The notes below the pieces were generated by a model. It was given only the letters and a program-made list of their open reading frames with translations. It was not told the origin of the DNA and did not search any database. From JANMEX01 sp031422915 (GTDB lineage: Bacteria; Pseudomonadota; Alphaproteobacteria; Rhizobiales; Rhizobiaceae): a DNA stretch of 27,731 nucleotides. The stretch lies in NCBI GenBank assembly GCA_031422915.1, contig JANPEK010000095.1, positions 1 through 27,731 on the forward strand. The letters run 5' to 3'. Made by a program: the position numbers and the translations under genes. Positions 23,541-27,731 of the stretch are shown one piece after another. Position 1 is the first letter of the stretch; every line of letters starts with the position of its first letter.

Positions 23541-24610
23541 TCCGGGCGTCCTTCAAGCGGTGTGGCGGGCGCGGCGCTGGACGTATAGGCGGCTTCGACC
23601 AAGGCCATCGTACTCCATGCGTCTTCAACGGATGAGACGAGAACGGCGTCCTCTCCTGCGGCAAAGCGTTGGACATTGCAGAATTTACCAACGAAACCAT
23701 CCGGAAACCATGAACCGGTGAGCGGAACCTGCACCCAGCCTGAACCGCCAGCGGGGTGTATCCAGAGCTCATCCGGCTCGCCCTTGGGATAGTCGAGATT
23801 GACACCGAGCTTCACATAGGCTGCGCCCTTGGTGCCGCAGATGCGGAACTCGCAGGCTTGGAATTTGCGCCCGAAGAAATGGTCGTGATTGATCGACAAC
23901 GCACAGCGGACGCGGTCGCCATAATCGAGAATCGCGCTGGTGCGGGTCTGCGCCATCTCATGGTTTGGGTGGCCAATGGTCTTGGCGTGGATGCCTTTCG
24001 GATCGCCTAGTAGGCTGCGGATGAGGTCGAGGTAGTGGATCGAGTGCATCGCGATCTCGATGCGCGGCAGTCCCTTCAGGAACGGCCACAAGCCCCATGG
24101 CGTGGCAAGCACGAGTGATGCGTCAAAGTCCACCACTTCGCCAAGATGGCCCTTGTCGATGGCGTCCTGCAGTGCAAGCATCATCGGGGCGAAGCGCAGC
24201 TGGAAATTCACCGCTGCGGTGATGTTTTTCCCGCGCACGGTTTTGAGGATTTCACGCGCGTCAGCGATATCACCACCCATCGGCTTCTGGATCACCGCGA
24301 CTGCGCCATCGGGCAGCGCGCGCAGCACTTCGGCATGGCGAGCGGGCGGGGTGGCGAGATCGAAGATGGCGTTTTTTACCGAGGCGGCTTCCGCGACCGT
24401 GCGGAATGCCTTCACGCCCCACTTGGCGGCGAGCGCCCCGGCTTTTGCATGGTCCGGATCGTAAAGACCTGCAACCGGAATGCCTGCCTTCTTCAGCGCC
24501 GGAAAATGCGCGTCGCTGACGATGGAACCTGCGCCAAAGGTAACCATCGGGCGCGGTTTGGCAGGTTTTGCCCAAGACTGTTTCAGGCTGGCGGGGTCGA
24601 ACTCAATCAT
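23537..24610 (-). CDS. Gfo/Idh/MocA-family sugar dehydrogenase
   Basis: The 357-residue protein has the Rossmann motif TFGAGSIVSDAHFPAL, AGLYDPDHAKA, the catalytic-lysine motif as QKPMGGD (usually EKP), and the C-terminal alpha/beta domain with HSIHYLDLIRSLLG, where His/Asp would bind substrate. It probably oxidises the sugar (L-fucose or a similar pyranose) at C1 to a lactone, or a later intermediate. Its start overlaps the mutarotase stop by 8 bases and its stop overlaps the MaoC start by 4. The first 20 residues are a longer N-terminal arm than usual. No lactonase gene is visible in the window. Confidence 0.88.
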   Translation of the reverse strand: MIEFDPASLKQSWAKPAKPRPMVTFGAGSIVSDAHFPALKKAGIPVAGLYDPDHAKAGALAAKWGVKAFRTVAEAASVKNAIFDLATPPARHAEVLRALPDGAVAVIQKPMGGDIADAREILKTVRGKNITAAVNFQLRFAPMMLALQDAIDKGHLGEVVDFDASLVLATPWGLWPFLKGLPRIEIAMHSIHYLDLIRSLLGDPKGIHAKTIGHPNHEMAQTRTSAILDYGDRVRCALSINHDHFFGRKFQACEFRICGTKGAAYVKLGVNLDYPKGEPDELWIHPAGGSGWVQVPLTGSWFPDGFVGKFCNVQRFAAGEDAVLVSSVEDAWSTMALVEAAYTSSAAPATPLEGRPE

Positions 24611-24938
24611 GATGGAAAACCTCGTCCATCATTGCCCACCACTCACCTTCCTTGCGGGTGTCGAGCGGCTTCTGACAGGGTATGCAGACAGCCCACCATT
24701 CGGCGTTCTTCGGGCTGGCTGCCATCTTGGCCATATCGGCGGCAAAATCGGTGCCGACATACTCCCAGTAGCCGAACAACAGGTTTTCCGGCTCTTTGAG
24801 AAAGATCGAATAGTTGGTGATGTTGCACTGCGAGATGAGGGCTTGGATTTCCGGCCAGACGGCGGCGTGCAGTCTTTTGTATTCGGCGATCTTGTCTGGC
24901 TGGAGCCCGATGACCATTCCCATGCGCTTGCCCTGCAT
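24603..24938 (-). CDS. L-rhamnose-mutarotase-family (RhaM) sugar mutarotase
   Basis: This 111-residue protein has the RhaM fold markers: RMGMVIGLQPDKIAEYKRLH with the catalytic histidine, AVWPEI, NITNYSIFLKEPENLLFGYW and the tail WWAVCIPCQKPL. Such enzymes interconvert alpha and beta anomers of 6-deoxyhexoses, delivering the anomer that the dehydrogenase uses. GGAGG lies 5 bases before ATG 24938. It sits directly before the dehydrogenase gene, which fits L-fucose or L-rhamnose as substrate. Confidence 0.9.
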   Translation of the reverse strand: MQGKRMGMVIGLQPDKIAEYKRLHAAVWPEIQALISQCNITNYSIFLKEPENLLFGYWEYVGTDFAADMAKMAASPKNAEWWAVCIPCQKPLDTRKEGEWWAMMDEVFHHD

Positions 24939-24948
24939 CCGATCCTCC

Positions 24949-26064
24949 TCAGGCTGACGTGATGGTTCGGGTGAATTCGGCGACGGACCGGGCTTTCACG
25001 ATGTCCCAATCCCAGGCGATGCCGATGCCGGGTTCGGATGGCGCCACTGCCATGCCATTCTCGACCGTCATGCCAGTCGTCGTGATATCGTCGAGCTGCG
25101 GGATGTATTCGACGTACTTGCCGTTCGGCACTGCGCAGGCGAGGCTGACGTGCAACTCCATCAGGAAATGCGGGCAGACCGGCATGTCGAACGCTTCGGC
25201 GGCATGGGCGACCTTCAGCCATGGCGTTATGCCGCCAATCCGGCCTGCATCGACCTGCACAATGTTGCAGGCACCCTTTTGCATGTATTCGCGGAAGTGG
25301 CGGATCGAGTAGAGGCTCTCACCCACGGCAATCGGGGTTGATGTCGAGCGGGACAGTCGGATGTGACCGTCCAGATCGTCGGCAGGCAGCGGCTCTTCGA
25401 TCCATGCCAGATCAAGCTCGCGCAGCCGATCCGCGCGGCGGATGGCTTCATCGACGAGGAAGCCCTGGTTGCAATCGGTCATGATTTCGAAGCCGTCGCC
25501 AACAGCCTTGCGGACTGCTGTCAGGCGGGCGACATCTTCGGAGACGTGCGGGCGCCCGATCTTGATCTTGGAACCGCGAAAGCCGCTGGCTTTGGCCTGC
25601 AACGCATCCTCGACCAGCGCTTCGGTTTCGATGTGCAGCCAGCCGCCTTCCGTGGTGTAAAGCGGGCGACGGTCGGCTGCCCCGCCGGCGGCAATCCACA
25701 GCGGCAGGCCCTGCTTCCTGCACTTCAAATCCCATAGCGCGGTGTCGATGGCGGCGAGCGCGATTGAGGTGATCGCGCCGATGGTGGTGGCGTGGGTGTG
25801 GTATTCCAGATCGCGCCAGATGGCTTCAATGCGGTCGGCATCTTGTCCGATGAGGCGTGGGGCAAGATGGTCGGACAGGAGCCGCATGACGGACGAGCCG
25901 CCGGTGCCGATGGTGTAGGAGTAGCCCGTGCCATCCGCGCCGTCTGAATCGGTGATGGTGACAATCGGGGTCTCCTGGCTGATGAAACTCTGGATGGCAT
26001 CTGTCCGCTTTACCTTTGGCGGCAGATTGACCATGCGCAGTTCCACTTTTTCAATGCGCGCCAT
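24949..26064 (-). CDS. Mandelate-racemase/muconate-lactonizing family sugar-acid dehydratase
   Basis: This 371-residue enolase-superfamily protein has Lys166 and Lys168 (KIKIG), metal ligands Asp197 (MTDCNQ), Glu223 (WIEEP) and Glu249 (VGESLY), and His299 in CPHFLMELH. The double-lysine plus histidine layout is that of sugar-acid dehydratases and racemases of the mandelate racemase group. It is a second acid dehydratase in an operon that already has FucD, so it may handle a different sugar acid (for example the D-arabinonate, L-galactonate or L-lyxonate type) or an epimer. It starts 3 bases after the ATPase stop and ends 10 bases before the mutarotase start. The exact substrate is unknown. 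Confidence 0.88.
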   Translation of the reverse strand: MARIEKVELRMVNLPPKVKRTDAIQSFISQETPIVTITDSDGADGTGYSYTIGTGGSSVMRLLSDHLAPRLIGQDADRIEAIWRDLEYHTHATTIGAITSIALAAIDTALWDLKCRKQGLPLWIAAGGAADRRPLYTTEGGWLHIETEALVEDALQAKASGFRGSKIKIGRPHVSEDVARLTAVRKAVGDGFEIMTDCNQGFLVDEAIRRADRLRELDLAWIEEPLPADDLDGHIRLSRSTSTPIAVGESLYSIRHFREYMQKGACNIVQVDAGRIGGITPWLKVAHAAEAFDMPVCPHFLMELHVSLACAVPNGKYVEYIPQLDDITTTGMTVENGMAVAPSEPGIGIAWDWDIVKARSVAEFTRTITSA

Positions 26065-26067
26065 GGC

Positions 26068-27174
26068 TCAGGCCTTTCTGTCCGAAAGCGACACGCCGGT
26101 GGCAGCGTCGAAAAGGTGGGCTTGACTGAGATCAAAGGTGACGCTGAGACTTTCGCCCGCTACGAGGGCGCGTGGATTGAGCATGCGCGAGACCCAATCG
26201 CGTCCTGCGAAATCGAAGAATACCAGCGTTTCATTGCCGAGCGGCTCGGTGATTGTGACGTTCAGATCGTGCTTGAACACATCGTCCGTGGTGCCGGAGC
26301 CGATGCCGTGGCCGGTAGGAAACAGATCGTCGGGACGAAGACCGAACGTGACTTTCTGGCCTGCCGCGACATTCGCCCTGAAGCGCTCCGGCAGCGGGAT
26401 GGAGTCTCCGTTGGCAAAGGTGACTTTTCCCGCATCGATGGTCGCCTCGACAAGATTCATCGGTGGCGAGCCGATGAAGCCGGCGACAAAGCGGGTGGCC
26501 GGATGTTTGAACACCTGGTCTGGCGTACCGACCTGTTCTATGTAACCGTCACGCATGATGACGATGCGGTCTGCCAGCGTCATCGCTTCAACCTGATCGT
26601 GGGTTACATAGACGACCGTGGACTGCACCTTGGCGTGAAGCTTTTTGATTTCCGTGCGCATCTGTGTGCGCAGCTTGGCGTCGAGGTTGGACAGCGGTTC
26701 GTCGAAGAGGAACACTTCCGGATGGCGCACGATGGCGCGGCCCATGGCGACGCGCTGGCGCTGACCACCGGAGAGTTGGCTTGGGCGGCGGTCCATCAAC
26801 TCGTCGAGCGACAGGATTTGTGCCGCCTCGTTGACACGGCGGTTGATCTCGTCTTGCGGACGCTTGGCAATCTTGAGTGAAAAGCCCATGTTCTCGCGCA
26901 CAGTCATATGCGGATAGAGCGCGTAGGACTGGAACACCATCGAGATGTTGCGCTCGCGCGGGGGAAGGTCGTTGACTTTTCTGCCGCCGATCTGGATCGT
27001 GCCACCAGAGACATCTTCGAGACCTGCAATCATGCGAAGCGTGGTGGATTTGCCGCAGCCGGATGGGCCGACCAAAGCTACAAATTCGCGGTCTGCGATT
27101 TCAAGATCAATGCCGTGGACGACTTCGAGCTCGCCGTATTTTTTGACCAGCTGATGCAGGGAAACAGTTGCCAT
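26068..27174 (-). CDS. Sugar ABC transporter ATPase, MsmK/UgpC type
   Basis: The 368-residue ATPase has Walker A GPSGCGKST (36-44), FQSYALYPHM, signature LSGGQ (134-138), Walker B VFLFDEP (154-160), VTHDQ, and a MalK-like C-terminal domain with FGLRPDDL. It is a clear paralogue of LacK in this window. It starts 4 bases after the permease stop, so it belongs to the fuconate operon's transporter, whose second permease and exported binding protein must lie to the right of the window. Confidence 0.93.
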   Translation of the reverse strand: MATVSLHQLVKKYGELEVVHGIDLEIADREFVALVGPSGCGKSTTLRMIAGLEDVSGGTIQIGGRKVNDLPPRERNISMVFQSYALYPHMTVRENMGFSLKIAKRPQDEINRRVNEAAQILSLDELMDRRPSQLSGGQRQRVAMGRAIVRHPEVFLFDEPLSNLDAKLRTQMRTEIKKLHAKVQSTVVYVTHDQVEAMTLADRIVIMRDGYIEQVGTPDQVFKHPATRFVAGFIGSPPMNLVEATIDAGKVTFANGDSIPLPERFRANVAAGQKVTFGLRPDDLFPTGHGIGSGTTDDVFKHDLNVTITEPLGNETLVFFDFAGRDWVSRMLNPRALVAGESLSVTFDLSQAHLFDAATGVSLSDRKA

Positions 27175-27178
27175 TGGA

Positions 27179-27731
27179 TCAGCCTTTAACCGCGCCGGAC
27201 GTCAGGCCGGACACGAGATGTTTTTGCACAAGGAAAGTGAGGGTAAGCGCCGGGACAATCATCACGACGGCAAGCGCGCACATGCCGCGCCAGTCGATGG
27301 TGAATTCCGATGTGTAGTCGAGAAGGCCGACAGGAAGCGTTTTTGAATTGACCGAGCGGGTCAGCTGCGAGGCGAGCGCAAATTCATTCCATGCGGTGAG
27401 AAAGGCGAAGATGCCGGCAGAGGCAATGCCGGGACCAGCAAGCGGGAATTCGACCTGCCAAAAGGCCTGCCAGCGGGTGCAGCCGTCAATTTGCGCCGCT
27501 TCGGCTAGATCCTTAGGCACCTGGCGAAAGAAGCCGTCGATAAGCCAGATCGTGAATGGCACATTGAGTGCGACATAGGCGAGGATGAGACCGAAGTGCG
27601 TGTCGATGATGCCGACACGGGCGAATATGATGAACAGCGGCAGCGACAGGGCAATGCCCGGCACGGTGCGGGTGAGCATAAAGCCCAGGAACAGGCCGGA
27701 TTTGCCCTTGAAGCGAAAGCGGGCGAATGCG
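27179..27731 (-). CDS. Sugar ABC transporter permease, MalG type (runs off right edge)
   Basis: About 183 C-terminal residues of a CUT1 permease are visible. Hydrophobic spans include SLPLFIIFARVGIID and HFGLILAYVALNVPFTIWLI. The EAA loop is LAEAAQIDGCTRWQAFWQVE, and the end is KHLVSGLTSGAVKG. The frame is open to the window's edge, so the true start is outside (the ATG at 27679 is internal). It is the first visible gene of the operon that continues to 19.9 kb. Confidence 0.92.
   Translation of the reverse strand, partial: AFARFRFKGKSGLFLGFMLTRTVPGIALSLPLFIIFARVGIIDTHFGLILAYVALNVPFTIWLIDGFFRQVPKDLAEAAQIDGCTRWQAFWQVEFPLAGPGIASAGIFAFLTAWNEFALASQLTRSVNSKTLPVGLLDYTSEFTIDWRGMCALAVVMIVPALTLTFLVQKHLVSGLTSGAVKG

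Overview
The window looks like chromosomal or megaplasmid DNA from an alphaproteobacterium of the Rhizobiales/Hyphomicrobiales type. The signs are moderately high G+C with GGAGG-type ribosome binding sites, genes coupled by ATGA overlaps, a lac operon in the gene order known from Agrobacterium radiobacter (lacE-F-G-Z-K), an EryD-like SorC regulator next to a DeoR regulator and a triosephosphate-isomerase relic (an erythritol-locus arrangement), and an L-fuconate dehydratase cluster. Nearly everything concerns carbohydrate uptake and catabolism. I see no rRNA, tRNA, CRISPR array, insertion sequence or phage gene.

Left part (1-8.4 kb): a partial Gfo/Idh/MocA oxidoreductase is read out of the left edge from a clear promoter that carries two perfect LacI-type palindromes. 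Next comes a decaying polyol/pentose locus. It holds a remnant of an FGGY kinase, an intact DeoR regulator, and a wrecked ribose-type ABC transporter. In the transporter the DUF2291 gene has an internal deletion and a stop, and the ATPase has an amber codon in its signature motif and is fused in frame to the signal peptide of the binding protein, which itself carries an opal codon. The permease is gone. An EryD-like regulator has lost most of its helix-turn-helix and has a frameshift. Between these wrecks an FBPase-aldolase pair (minus strand) is intact. A second intact DeoR regulator is followed by a chimera of the start of a triosephosphate isomerase and the end of a DhaL dihydroxyacetone-kinase subunit.

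Middle (8.4-19.8 kb): an orphan YcaO-domain protein lies downstream of a GH42 beta-galactosidase on the minus strand. Divergent to GH42 are a ROK repressor and then a complete lac-type operon: binding protein, two permeases, GH2 beta-galactosidase and MsmK/UgpC-type ATPase. Together these would import and hydrolyse beta-galactosides; the ROK protein is the likely regulator.

Right part (19.9-27.7 kb, minus strand): one tightly coupled operon enters from the right edge. In transcription order it encodes a sugar ABC permease (partial), an ATPase, a mandelate-racemase-type sugar-acid dehydratase, a RhaM-type mutarotase, a Gfo/Idh/MocA dehydrogenase, a MaoC-type hydratase, an L-fuconate dehydratase with all five catalytic residues, a binding-protein-like protein with no signal peptide, and an SDR dehydrogenase. 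This fits non-phosphorylated oxidation of L-fucose or a related sugar. The MaoC protein and the leaderless binding protein are not part of the textbook pathway and are, with the orphan YcaO protein, the least explained intact genes here.
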